Positions 47,031 through 57,751 of a DNA stretch of 64,000 nt are shown here, in pieces. Position numbers and translations under genes: made by a program. A model generated the notes under the pieces. The model was not told the DNA's origin and made no database searches. It saw only the letters and a list, made by a program, of their open reading frames with translations. Source of the DNA: Dictyophora rubrovolvata (taxonomy: Eukaryota > Basidiomycota > Agaricomycetes > Phallales > Phallaceae); the NCBI GenBank assembly GCA_029959195.1, contig CP114121.1:1178001-1242000 (forward strand), written 5' to 3'. The stretch's first letter is position 1; each line of letters begins with the position of its first letter.

Positions 47031-47881
47031 ATGTCTGCAAAGGTTTACGTCGGGTCAGTTTCCATGCTATTGTCGTTCTCGTTCTCCGTTTTCGCTCTGT
47101 TTTTTTTTTTTATTACAAGTTCTACCCCCTTTAAACTTCTAGAACATTCACATGTTTACCCTTTCCTTCTCCCCTCTTTTTCCCTCTTTTTTGCCTCGTG
47201 TTTCGGTATGACTGATAGGCGTAATTTTTCCTGTTTATAGCAATTTAAGTTGGAATACAACTGATGAAAGCCTGAAACATGTTCGTTTCCGTGTGCTCTC
47301 ATTCCTGCCCTTCTGCAACTGTTGACCGTCTTGCTTTCTTTTTTATTTATTATTATTTATCATTCTGTGTCGCCTTGTCACGTTTCGGCCTGCTTCGACT
47401 CGAAAATTCTACAATTATGACGTTCCCGGGCTGGTTTCATGAAATGTTATGCATAATTTATGCCTACATCTCCTGTTTCGACATGCATATATCATTCCAT
47501 AAACAAAATAACCAGGCTTTCTCGCAGTATGGCAGTATTCTCGACGTGCGATATCTCTTTCCAACCGAATTTTTTTTTCCAAATCTAACATGATCACCCG
47601 TTCTTGCTCATCTTTTTTACCTTAAAAACATGCAGTCCATCGTCATGCGTGATCGAGACACTGGACGGTCTCGCGGGTTCGGGTTTGTGACGTATGGAAG
47701 TGAACAAGAAGCCAATTCTGCTATTGCCGGGTTGAACGAACAAGATCTTGATGGAAGGAAGATTAAGGTTAATATTGCTAATGCTCGTGGCGGTGGTGGC
47801 GGCGGTGGCGGCGGAGGATCTGGCCGAGGTGGTGGTGGTGGTGGTGGGTTTTTTATCTCGTGGTTTACATCTGTTTTTTCT

Positions 47882-47924
<43 letters not shown>

Positions 47925-48269
47925 ACACTTAACTACATTCTCTTGGTATCGATGTTCAATCCGGTGTCTAGGCTCCTATCAATATAATAACAGTGGGTAT
48001 AGCTCTGGTGGGTATGGCGGAGGGTACCCAGCATCCGGTTTGCGGCCGACCTCGCTCACCGATTGAACTCAAAAACTTATTATGTTGCTTCTGCAGGTGG
48101 TTATGGTAGTGGCGGCTACAATCAAGGCGGGTCATATCAACAGGGCGGATACGGAGGAGGGTATGGACAAGGTAGGAGGTCCCGGCAGACTGAGGATTCA
48201 GAATAAAGCGATGAATGCATATATTATGTAGGAGGATATCCCAGTTACGGCCAGGGTGGGCAATATTGA
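47031..48269 (+). CDS. Glycine-rich RRM RNA-binding protein
   Basis: Seven exons: 47031-47053, 47241-47280, 47516-47545, 47636-47843, 47972-48037, 48097-48171 and 48232-48269; 159 residues. One RRM spans residues 4 to about 78, with RNP2 as KVYVGNLS and RNP1 as RGFGFVTY (residues 44-51). The rest is a Gly-rich tail with Gly-Tyr and Gly-Gln repeats ending GGQY. This is the layout of plant and fungal GRP-type proteins and of mammalian CIRBP/RBM3, which bind RNA in stress and cold responses; that role is inferred. The first two introns are long for this genome (187 and 235 bases), which in RRM genes often goes with regulated splicing. The fourth intron (47844-47971) carries a long CT microsatellite. 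The Gly run at the end of exon 4 leaves the exact donor open by one repeat. Confidence 0.9.
47885..47922 (+). repeat. CT microsatellite inside RRM intron 4
   Basis: About 18 perfect CT units inside the intron at 47844-47971, between the donor and the branch region. A second, shorter CT run lies at 48541-48564, downstream of the stop codon. Confidence 0.9.
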
Positions 48270-49353
48270 AAAAGCATCGCAGGTACGGGCACTCGGAAGA
48301 TTCCGGCCTGCTGGGGTTTCTTCTTTTGTCGTCCGGCGTCAAATAGACTTGCTTGCTAAAAGGGAAAAAAAAAATCATGTGCGTCGATTTTTCCTGAGAC
48401 CCGGCAGCGGGCGAGGGTGGGAATGCAACACTGACGATCTTTTTCATGTTCCAGTTCTATACTCCTCACCCTGTTTTTCTGTTCCACTCACCCCTCGTTC
48501 ATCTTGTTACTTTTTCTCGATCGATATATGCTTTTCCCATTCTCTCTCTCTCTCTCTCTCTCTCGCCTCTTTCTTTTCTCTTTATGTGCAGAACGACAAA
48601 TGTATAAGTAACGGCTTCGAAATCTGTTTCAGTGATATTTGGCTGTAGTCTTTTTCAGATGCTTTTGTCTACTGTCTGCGAAATATATGTACTACTGTCA
48701 TTGCTGGCGCATGTTGCATATCCGTATCGAAAGATAAAGCGATCTATTTGAAGATCCCCTTTGTGGCGTTGTTTTCGAGTAGTTCCGGATCCAGGCTCAG
48801 GGCTGGAGCGTAGCAGGAGTTTTAATAATAGACTCCGACTGTCTCAGATCTTTCTAGATAAACTTTGTGCGTTGAGGTGATTTATTTAATCATCTGACTG
48901 TTATTTGTATGCCTGTTGTGCTACCAAAGACGAGTGAGCTAAATTAGACTAGAGGAGGACAGACCAGTGACCAGTGATCAGAGACCAGTGACCAGATACC
49001 AGAGACTTGTGAATGTGCCGCGATCGTAAATCGCCGGGAGAGACGGGGCAATATTGGCATCAGTATCGCATCGATCTTTTTGTTGTTTATTGTCATGACC
49101 GGCCGGAAATTCAGTGATCGACTGAGAGGCCGTGTGGACGCGGGGTAATAACAAGGATAGCAAAGGTGGATTATAATTATCCATTATTATACGTCTGGTC
49201 ACTGACGAGAACGTGGGACATCGTACATGTCCAAGTTGCACTTTCACAGGTTGTGGTCGTGGACTTTCACTCTCTCCCTCATCTCTGAATCTCCTTCTCC
49301 CCCCCGCTGGCTGAACTATTCCAACCCGTTTTACGACCTCGACGACAAAAATA
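48270..49353. other. Intergenic region upstream of HMG-box gene
   Basis: 1.1 kb holding the RRM 3' region and the promoter of the HMG-box gene. It contains a CT run at 48541-48564 and a short imperfect tandem array at 48961-49005 built on a GACCAGTGA-like unit of 7 to 11 bases. The last 60 bases before the start codon are pyrimidine-rich. No gene seen. Confidence 0.6.
48961..49005 (+). repeat. Short ACCAGTG tandem array
   Basis: Five or more imperfect copies of ACCAGTGA/ACCAGATA/TCAGAG-like units in 45 bases, about 350 bases upstream of the HMG-box gene start. Spacing is irregular (7 to 11 bases). Confidence 0.7.
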
Positions 49354-52052
49354 ATGACCACGATGGATGTGGTGCCTACCAACTGTAGTGCGCCATCTCC
49401 GTCCTATCATATGAGTAATATGAACAAAATGAACAATATGAACAATATGAACGTTAACATGAATGTGAACATGACTATGAATGCCACCAATAGCAGACGA
49501 GGCGCAACACAGCATGTCCCGCCGCTGACTGGATTTTCCGGGGGTCTGTCCAAAAACATGGACCTACACAGTCAATACGAACGACTTGCTTTCCTTGGAC
49601 AGCGTTCCCACTCTGCTCTATTTGGTTCAACGTCCTCCGTTTGGCGTCTCTCCAGTCAATCCTCGTTTCCCTCTTCCTCTCCGTCAGCCTCGTCGTCTGA
49701 TACCCTTTTATCAGATATCCACCCTCATACGACTACTAGTTTCGCCACAACCACTGGTCAGCGGGTCAATCACCAAGGTGAACCTGAAAACGAAGAAAAT
49801 TCCCCGCAAGACGAGTACCTCCACGCCGCCGCCGACGACGAAGACGAAGACTACAACAACGAGGAAGAAGACGACGACGAAGAAGAAGAAGGAGGAGGAG
49901 ACAGCACTCGCGCGGAATCACGCAAAGTTCAGCAGTACAACTATCAATACAGACACATTTTCTCCAATTCAACTCCTGCACCCGCGTCGACTCCTCATCA
50001 CCCTCACTTTTTCGAGTTCTCTTTCAACGTAATGACTGGCCCAGATAGGACCAACGAATCCTCCTCCTCTTCTTCCTCTTATCGCGCCAATCCACTTGCA
50101 GCTCCAAATCAACCCCCACGTCCCCCCAACGCATGGATCCTCTACAGGTCCGATAAACTCAAAAACATCCCATCCCCTCCTCCAGGCGCACCCAAACGGC
50201 CTCAAGCAGAGGTCTCCAAAATGATCTCGCAAATGTGGAAACTCGAGTCTGCAGACGTTCGAAGCCATTACGAAAGGCTTTCCGAGATCAAAAAAGCCGA
50301 ACACCAGGCTATGTACCCAGGTTACCGATTTCAGCCTATGAAAAAGGAGGACAAAGACCGTATTAGGGCTGAGAAGCAAGCTGAGAAGGAGAGAGAACGC
50401 GAGGCGCGTAAGGCTAGTCGAAAGACGCGTCAGACGGCCGCTGGTTCACAAGTCGCTCCTCCAGAGGGGTATCCGCCGTTGTTCACCAATCAGGCGCGTG
50501 CCTTGCCCTCGTCAGTCCCAGCTGCCCCAAGCGCCGTTCCCAATGGCATGGGCCTACAGCAGCAGGCTGCTTCAGGTTCCATGGCTGCCCCCTCATCGTC
50601 TTCCTCGGGTCCGCCAGGCGATTTGCCCACTCCACCGGGTGATAACGATGGCTGCACACCTCCTTCACTACCATCACAATCACAACCATCGTCGTCCTCG
50701 TCAGACCCAATTACAGCTCCTGCGCCTCCTCTCCTTGCACCCCAACCCACACCCGTTCCACAACGCCCGCCGTCACCTTCTGCATGGCACGAACCCGGTT
50801 CCGTCTCAAATGCCACGCTACCACAGCATGATACACCCTTCTCTCTTGATAACATTCCTACATGGTTTGATTCCTCCTTGTTTTTACCTGATCCGCCATC
50901 TGACGCAGACGTACGTTCACCTTTCCTCTCCATGTTATTTGTTTGCTCAAAATTCTCTTTCAGAGTTATATTACTGTCCCACTTCCTTCGCAGCAACCCC
51001 TGGGCTGGTCACCCGACGACCCCGGCCCATTGAGCGATATGCACCTCTCCTTCTTCGATCAACCATCTACCTCACAACAACAACACCCAGCACTCTCCAT
51101 CAAAACAACGGGTCTTCCATCAAACATACCCTCTAATTCAGCACATGCACAATCAAACCCTCCGCCGCCACCACCACCATTAACAGCGACAGCGTCGACT
51201 AGTACTAGTCTTACCCCCGCCACAACGACCGTTTCCCCAGATCAGCTCCAGCTGCACGCCGTCGTAGCAGCAACGAACGATCCGAACATTTTTGCGCTCG
51301 ATTTTGATTTCGCGAATAACGAGCTTTTTGACGGGACGCGCGAGATTCAGGTGTCTATGGCTCCGAATATGCTGTTTTCCACTGCGTTTAATGATTTTGG
51401 TGGTAACAACGGTAACGCGGCGAATGACGACTTTGCTAGTCTACTAAATTGGGACTCGTCTAATTTTTCGGGTGCTACTGCCAGTGGTAGTAATAACTAT
51501 CCATTCCCTTCTTCGTATCCTACGGGGGACGTAGATTTTTCTCTCCAACTAGGATTGGATCTAGGAATTGACATCGACATGAATAGTATGGACGCTCTCA
51601 ACGCCCCCGGAGCAATGTCATTACCTCCTCCTCCCCCTCCTTCTGACGTGATGGTGGGGATGATAGGATTAAACGGGTCCTCATCCTTTTCGTCGATGAT
51701 GTCTACCACACCGAGTGCGACTAGTGCTAATACGAGTCAGACGTCGTTACATCCTACACCGCCGCCGCCATGGTCTGCATCTGCGTCTACGAGAGACGAG
51801 CGAGAAGGGGTGACTTTTCAAAAGGGTGATTCGAATTCGAGTATTATTGAATTGGATCGGGCGCAGCAGCAGCAACAGCAACAACAGTCAGCACCAACAA
51901 CGACGACGACGACGACCCCGTATGTCCCACCTGCAGGCGCGATACACTCTTCCACGAGACGTGTTGCTGCTGATTGGAGACGTATACGAGCGATGACGCC
52001 CGATCCTGAACATGATTTCGAACCCGGCTCGCGTCAAGATTCAAATCCGTGA
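49354..52052 (+). CDS. HMG-box transcription factor (MATA_HMG type)
   Basis: Two exons, 49354-50910 and 50964-52052, 881 residues. The HMG box is at about residues 254-325: PRPPNAWILYRSDK, then a basic and proline-containing insert, VSKMISQMWKLESADVRSHY and KAEHQAMYPGYRFQP. The Asn-Ala-Trp start and YPGYRFQP end match the sequence-specific MATA/ROX1/Ste11 class rather than the HMGB class. Such proteins in basidiomycetes include Prf1- and mat-type regulators of mating and fruiting; role here is inferred. N-terminal to the box lie an Asn/Met repeat (encoded near 49420-49485), Ser-rich stretches and an acidic block. The C-terminal half is Pro, Ser and Gln rich, with LGLDLGIDIDM resembling an acidic activation segment. 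Met at 49354 is the first in frame; a later start is possible. Confidence 0.9.
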
Positions 52053-54991
52053 TATATTTTTCGCTTTGATTATTCCCTTCCAAGCTCCGTCGTTTCTTTT
52101 CTTTACGGTCGGTGTAAAACATCTGCTGGGTGGGGCGGAAGAAACTTGTTTTTCCTCTTCTTGACGGATAGGAGATCTTTTGGATATGAATATGGTGGCT
52201 TGATGTCTCCATGTTGTCCAGATATCCTTATTCAAGTTGGCGTCCTCCCCCCCTTTTTTTATTATTGTTCGCCTTGCTGGCACGCGTTGTTCACCCCGGG
52301 CTCGTTCTCATTTCCTTCCGTATCATACTGGATTGAAAAATACCTTACTCCGTACACTACACTACTACTCTACCCCCCTTCCTCTGATGACAAACGAACG
52401 AACGGAAACGACGAGCACGATTTCTTTTTTAGAGGATCGACTATCTATCCTCCTGCCTCCCGGGTTACCTTCAGCTTCAGCCCTTCCCTCCCTCCATCCA
52501 TCCGCTACTTAGAGAGTTACCATACCCGGGCTTTTGCTTGCACCAATTTTTTTCTTTTTTCTTTTTTCTTTTTCTATTTTATCTCAAACGGAGGATATAT
52601 GATAAGCAACGAACAAAAAATGACATCTCCTCTTCGACAGCCTCTTTCTGCGTTCTCGTCTGCGCTACACTCTACCCAACCTGCTTGCTGGACTACATGT
52701 ATATATTCCGTCGGTTTTTCGATTCGCACTCGCTCTACCTTGGCTTTGATACGTGCATATATCCATTAGCGGCGCGAGTCGGTAATAGTGTGCAAGTATC
52801 TCTGAGTCTAGGTCCAAAGATAGGCTGTAATGCCTTCGTACCGCTTGGGCACGTCCGGATTCAAGCATGATGATAATCTTCTGTCATCTGGGTTAATATT
52901 ACGTCCGGGCTATCTGTCTCTTTTTATGGTTTATTTCGATTTTCTCTCTTTCTCTCATCTCTCCGCCGCTCCCTTTTGTTGAGCGCCTCAAAATCTAAAG
53001 AATGTGTTTTTATTTGCCCATGCTTTTTCCTCTCTTCTTCCTTCCATCTTTCTCTCTTATATCGTTTCAGTGTTTAGGATATATCTCTTTAGCAATCTCT
53101 TTTATTGTTTGTTTTTTTGTGTATCTCCCTTTGAATCTCACCGAATCAGTGCTTTTCTTTTTTTCTTTTCTCCCAAAACAAACTGTGCTTATTGGTTGTA
53201 TATTTACTGTAGTATAAATAAATTAAAAATGAAGCGAATAGAGCGAATTGATTTTTTCTAGTGCGCGCGTGTACGAGAGCTGTGAAATGCCACTAAATCT
53301 CCCACGGGCTGATCTCACCTGAGCAAGCCGAAAGTTGTTTATACTACTACTGCTGACTTGGTTCAGGAGGAACGCAGGGTTGCTTTGCTTCGAGTCCCTG
53401 AGAAAATACAAGGGCGCCGTTTTAAGTAATTTTTTTTCTTCTCTCGGAGCATGCGAGCATTGTAAGTATGTACATAAAAATGACACATTGTCTAAAAAAG
53501 GGGCCTCAACTTTTTTTTTTTCTTTTGTTCGAAGCATTGGCTTCTCATGCATAGATTAACTAGCAGTTAAGGACCTTCTTCCAGGGGCACTGCCTCTCCC
53601 GATAATCATGTCGAGTCATTACTATTATCGCCTATCTTTATTAAACCTTTTTTTTTCGGGTTCTCGTATTGTTCGTCATCTGGATATATAAATCCCCTTG
53701 TTTTTTTTTTTCTTTCTTTCTTTCTTTCTTTCTTTCTTTGCCTGAGTTTTGGCACAAATCAGCTGCCATTTTCCACCTCAGCCTTCCGACTATTTTTGGG
53801 TAATAGCGCGCAGATGCTCGTTCGGTTCCGCCCTCTATTCCCCCAGACACTCATGTCTGTGCCCCAATTTCGCAGTCACATGTTACATATAATTATTAAT
53901 GATGTCATCATCAGTCGTGTTACAGAACGCGTTGTCACCGTACTCACAAGGGACTAAACTACTATGTACTGTCTACTAAACTAATTTAAATTTAGTGTAG
54001 TTATGAATTCAATTTCCAGGAGCTCTTGGTTCTTCATTTCTTGACGAGAGCGGAATTCACTGGCACTGTCAGAGTTTCCCGGGTATGCAAGGGTCTAAAG
54101 TTTGACAACGATCGTTTCTTGGATCGATCGGAGTATCGTTAGACTCTTTCGATACCAATCGATCCCTATTTTTATCAAGCCATGAGAGGAGCAGGTTAAA
54201 TTTGTGCCATTCCGTAACCATGACACCCTAATTAACCTGATACCTCTTGTAATTTAGTCAATTACAGTAAGATCCTTTTGTCGTTGACTCGGAAGTCCTC
54301 ACACGGTCATGGCTCGGCAGATCTTGATCTTGTTAATCTTGTCTTTAGTCTTTGTCCTTGTCATAAATGCAGTCAATTGAGACCGGAGCATGCTAGATAC
54401 AGGAAAGTCGTCTCGGAGATGGCCGTACTGGTCCTTAGTCGATGTGGTTTAACCACCACAAGTAACAATGAATCTAACACTCAGTTATGGATGCTTGTGT
54501 AATCTTCAAAACATGGGATATGTTGACAGCTCAGTATTTCCTAAACTGTGATGAATAAGATGTCCATTAGTATGTATCCATATTACTTCGTCTCTCTACT
54601 CACCTTTAAAATACTCGAATTAAATATGCGTTCTAGCGCTAATGCCCCTCAACTCAAATAGTCCACTGCCGTTCAGGCCCAGGGCTCTCCTTCCCAAATA
54701 AGCCAAGTTCTGATTCTTCAAGAGCCAGCGTCGTTTTCTTTTTCGGCCCCCTTAATACATAGCGTTATCTTCGTCTTTACCGCTGATTTCCTGGTTGAAA
54801 CAAACCGAATACCGGTTTAGAGCCGCTATGGTCATGTTCGGAATAACTCGGTTCGATTATCTGAAAAGTGATTATACATATACACAAAGTACAGCGCTTC
54901 GACAATATATATTTTTACTGCAAGAAAAGAAATAAATGAAACTGGTTGGAATGCAAATACTAGGACACAAAACCCACATTCGAATACTTGT
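52053..54991. other. Long pyrimidine-rich intergenic region
   Basis: 2.9 kb with no supported gene. The first 1.2 kb after the HMG-box stop codon is strongly T/C-rich on the plus strand and contains open frames up to 207 codons (52146-52769) that read as Phe/Ser/Leu/Pro strings and look like by-products of composition. A TTTC array lies at 53710-53739. From 53880 to 54990 the composition becomes ordinary. It may include a long 3' untranslated region of the HMG-box transcript and the 3' end of the minus-strand gene that stops at 54992. Confidence 0.55.
53710..53739 (+). repeat. TTTC microsatellite
   Basis: About seven TTTC units after a run of twelve Ts in an intergenic region. Confidence 0.85.
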
Positions 54992-55345
54992 TCAAGCATC
55001 TTCCGAACCTTCAGCAGACAGGCTTTCTAGAGTACTCTCCATCACAACTCGAATACGTTCAATTCTTGACATTAGATTGTCCAATTCGCCCGAAGACTGC
55101 GATCTTAAAACACTCCGGGCTCGAGATATGAATTCGCGAGATTTGTCGAGGGAGTCTTCCAGCGTGGGGCTCGAGCCTACTACTTTCGTTGAAGTCGAAT
55201 CGCCGGCATCTACGTTTGTTTCTCGAAGTATAGCATGTAAGTCTATATCGTTTGCCCTGATCAACGCTAGATCGTGCAACAGTGAACTGAGAGGAAGTGG
55301 AGTGTTTGCTGGCTTTGCTGAGTCCGGCATTGGAGAAAATCGCAA
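54992..55345 (-). CDS. Small coiled-coil hypothetical protein
   Basis: A single uninterrupted frame of 117 residues on the minus strand. The second half looks like a helical coiled coil: SLDKSREFISRARSVL, then LDNLMSRIERIRVVMESTLE. The N-terminus is Pro/Ser-rich, followed by a Leu-rich helix. I recall small proteins with the pattern KSREFxRxARxxL in other agaricomycetes, without known function. It lies 86 bases after the stop codon of QNG1 on the same strand, so it could have a short promoter there. No introns are needed. Confidence is moderate because a 117-codon frame could arise by chance, though codon use looks protein-like and ends in an acidic tail. Confidence 0.58.
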   Translation of the reverse strand: MRFSPMPDSAKPANTPLPLSSLLHDLALIRANDIDLHAILRETNVDAGDSTSTKVVGSSPTLEDSLDKSREFISRARSVLRSQSSGELDNLMSRIERIRVVMESTLESLSAEGSEDA

Positions 55346-55431
55346 GATCTAGGGATAGTAGTATTTACGTAAACAATGACTCCTTGACCTTTGAAATTTG
55401 ATTTCGTTCTTCGCAGCACAAAATTCTCAAT

Positions 55432-56871
55432 CTAGAAGAATACAGTGTTTCTTTCCACAAATCTAACTAATTCTCGATAATCCGGGCGATCCTTTGCACC
55501 AGCCCATAACCATGCGTCTAACTCGGGCAGTACCATTTGCTTGACGCCCTCCGGTAGATCCTTCTCTGCACCTGCAATTTTAATAATATTTTCGCAAGCA
55601 TCAATCGCGGCTGCTCTCAAAACAAATGCGTCGTCAGCCGAAAGCACGGGCCCCTCTTTAGGTGCATGTGTTCTCGCTCGATCTTTAATCAATTTTCGCT
55701 CTTCGGGCGTAAACTCTTTATCAGGAGAAACGGAAAGAAGCGCGTCGATATCTGACAGTGCAAGCGATGATTTGAATGCATCTCGAAGAGAAGGGGAGCA
55801 TGCTGTTGAAAGATCGAGGATGCGGAGATGTATGAGGATAGACGGTATAACGTTGTCTGAAAAGATAGGAAGATGGGAAGTAGAGGGGACAGGGATTGTC
55901 GTCGCAACTGTTTTGTCTCTTCCGAAACGTTGTGCTATCCCATGAAGCAGAAAGAGAGCTTTTTTGAACAGATAAATGGCTGGAAATAACAACAAGTTTA
56001 GCGAGTAGGAAGATGGGCGAGAGTACTCCTGACTTACGTTGTCCGTTTACCATGGCCATGTCGCGGAAGGCAGGGATAGCCCGGACAAGCTAATAAAACA
56101 AGAAATCGTCAGTGATACGAACCACACTTATAATTAAAAGTTTTACCTTGTCCAAAACAAAATCAACATCGCCTTCGCCTTCTTCACCGAGTCGTTTGCC
56201 CGAGTCTTTGAGTGTTTCTAAGACGAATGATCCCAGATCGGGGTATCCTTGATCAACAAGAATCTGTCCAGTTTCATTCAACACTTCCGTGACGAGTTTA
56301 ACAAGCTCATATAAGGGTCCACCCAACTCGCCGACTGTTACCCCTGGAATCGTTTCGTGAGGTCTTTCAACATGTAAAGACACGTTCATCATTTCGGCAA
56401 TACGTGCGATCGATATTTCTTTAATCGCACTTGCAGACAAGTTATCACCTCCATCCTCTGCTACCGAAGAGATGAATAGCGAAAGTATGATGCATCTGAT
56501 TGAATCCCATGCACCTCGACCTGTTGCTTCGTGCAATGGCACACGATAACCCGATCCGAAATTGATTAGTGATAAAAGGGAAAGTAGATTGAGCTCAGAA
56601 AGTGGGCTGGGGAAGTTCAGTGGGAGAGATAAACCGTGTGCGTTCGAAAGTTGTTGAAAGGTGTCCTGGAATGCGGGTGAATGCAGCAAAGCTCGAATAG
56701 CTTCGTGTGAGACCTAGTAAGTCCGTTGAAAATATTAAGAGTCTCTTCCGATATCCCCAGTATTTTTTAATTCACCGTAATACCAGACAATTCACGAGCC
56801 TTTTTCGCCGATTCTCGAATGGAGGAAAGATAGTTATTCGCTGACGGAAACGGTGGAACGGTAGAGGCCAT
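55432..56871 (-). CDS. QNG1: Queuosine salvage glycohydrolase QNG1 (DUF2419)
   Basis: Four exons (56776-56871, 56147-56713, 56038-56089, 55432-55979), 420 residues. Family blocks in order are LINFGSGYRVPLHE then GRGAWDSIRCIILSLFIS near residue 90, LVKLVTEVLNETGQILV, LVRAIPAFRDMA, YLFKKALFLLHGIAQRFG, FSDNVIPSILIHLRIL, and the C-terminal LPELDAWLWAGAKDRPDYRE with a final VERNTVFF. This matches the DUF2419/Q-salvage family, human C9orf64/QNG1, which releases the base queuine from queuosine nucleotides for reuse in tRNA. Fungi that retain this gene can recycle queuine although they cannot make it. The segment between the third exon and the end is longer than in human. Its start codon is 48 bases from that of AIM41 on the opposite strand. 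Confidence 0.9.
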
Positions 56872-56919
56872 TCTCGGCGCGGACTTCAAATAGCTACCCG
56901 AGCGACAGCGAGATTTTCT
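56872..56919. promoter_or_regulatory. Very short bidirectional promoter, QNG1 and AIM41
   Basis: Only 48 bases separate the start codons of QNG1 (minus, 56871) and AIM41 (plus, 56920). Both starts are supported by conserved N-terminal layout, so the promoters must overlap each other or lie inside the opposing genes. I see no clear TATA box. Confidence 0.7.
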
Positions 56920-57571
56920 ATGTTGCGCAGTATTACAACCCGCTATATCCCAAAAACCCGCAAGTTTACGACTACAAATGTTCTGCGTGTTGAGGACGTT
57001 TTATCCCATCTCCGTGTGGACCTCAAAAATGCGATGAAAGCGAAGGACTCGCTAACTTCTACAACCATCCGTGTATGTTTAATACTTTAACTGATGTTCT
57101 CTTCATGATGAATCGTTTAGATAGTCTGTTCTTGCCGACATATATGCAATTCAGAAAGATTCGCCTAAGAAAGTATTCCAGCAATCCGACTTTATCTCCA
57201 TAATCCGAAAAGCGGAACAACAGAGAGTGAGCAGCCGTTATCACAACATACGTTTTACTTCTGCTTATTTCTCTTGTTTCCTTAAGCTTGATGCAGCAAT
57301 GCAATATCAACACGCTCTACGTCAGGACTTGGCTGAAAAAGAAAGACACGAAGCAGCGATTTTGTCAAATTACCTCCCTGCCCTCTTGAGCCCAAGCGAA
57401 ATCAAGACCCTTCTTCGAAATATTCTCACTAATTTGCCGGAAGGCACAAAAAGGGATTCAAAAACCAAAGGTATCGTTATCAAAGAATTTTACAAGAGCG
57501 TGGATAAGAACAGAGTCAGAGGAGACATCGTTAGACAGCAATTGGATGAAATTTGCGTTTCCCAAAGCTAA
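56920..57571 (+). CDS. AIM41: AIM41-like mitochondrial GatB/YqeY protein
   Basis: Three exons (56920-57072, 57125-57226, 57287-57571), 179 residues. The first 20 residues are rich in Arg, Thr and Tyr with no acids, consistent with a mitochondrial presequence. Then follows the GatB/YqeY domain: LSHLRVDLKNAMKAKDSLTS, SVLADIYAIQKDS, HALRQDLAEKERHEAAILSN then YLPALLSPSEI, and the helix FYKSVDKNRVRGDIVRQQL. This matches yeast Aim41 in length and layout. The domain resembles the tail of GatB in amidotransferases, but the role of free-standing copies is unknown; the yeast name refers to a petite-frequency phenotype. The second intron was placed to give KAEQQRLDAAMQYQHALRQD. It converges on HRD1 with 180 bases between stops. 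Confidence 0.92.
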
Positions 57572-57751
57572 TTCAAACTTCTGATAAGACAGACCTATAA
57601 TATAGCATAATAATATGTATTGTAAACCGATTGGACGAGCACATCGTTGTGCACGTCGTTGTACACAGCGTGACGGGAAAGGTCGACACAGTAAAAGAAC
57701 TCGAAGAAAACTTTATTTCAAAAGAATTCATCATCCATGTATTTGCTTTTT

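Noticed and set aside
50490-50996. 168-codon antisense frame in the HMG-box gene
   Set aside because: Complement of Pro/Ser-rich coding sequence, giving Gly/Glu-rich nonsense; no independent evidence.
52146-52769. 207-codon open frame on the plus strand
   Set aside because: Its composition (Phe, Ser, Leu, Pro and Tyr strings) follows from the T/C-rich DNA; no domain pattern and no supporting splice structure.
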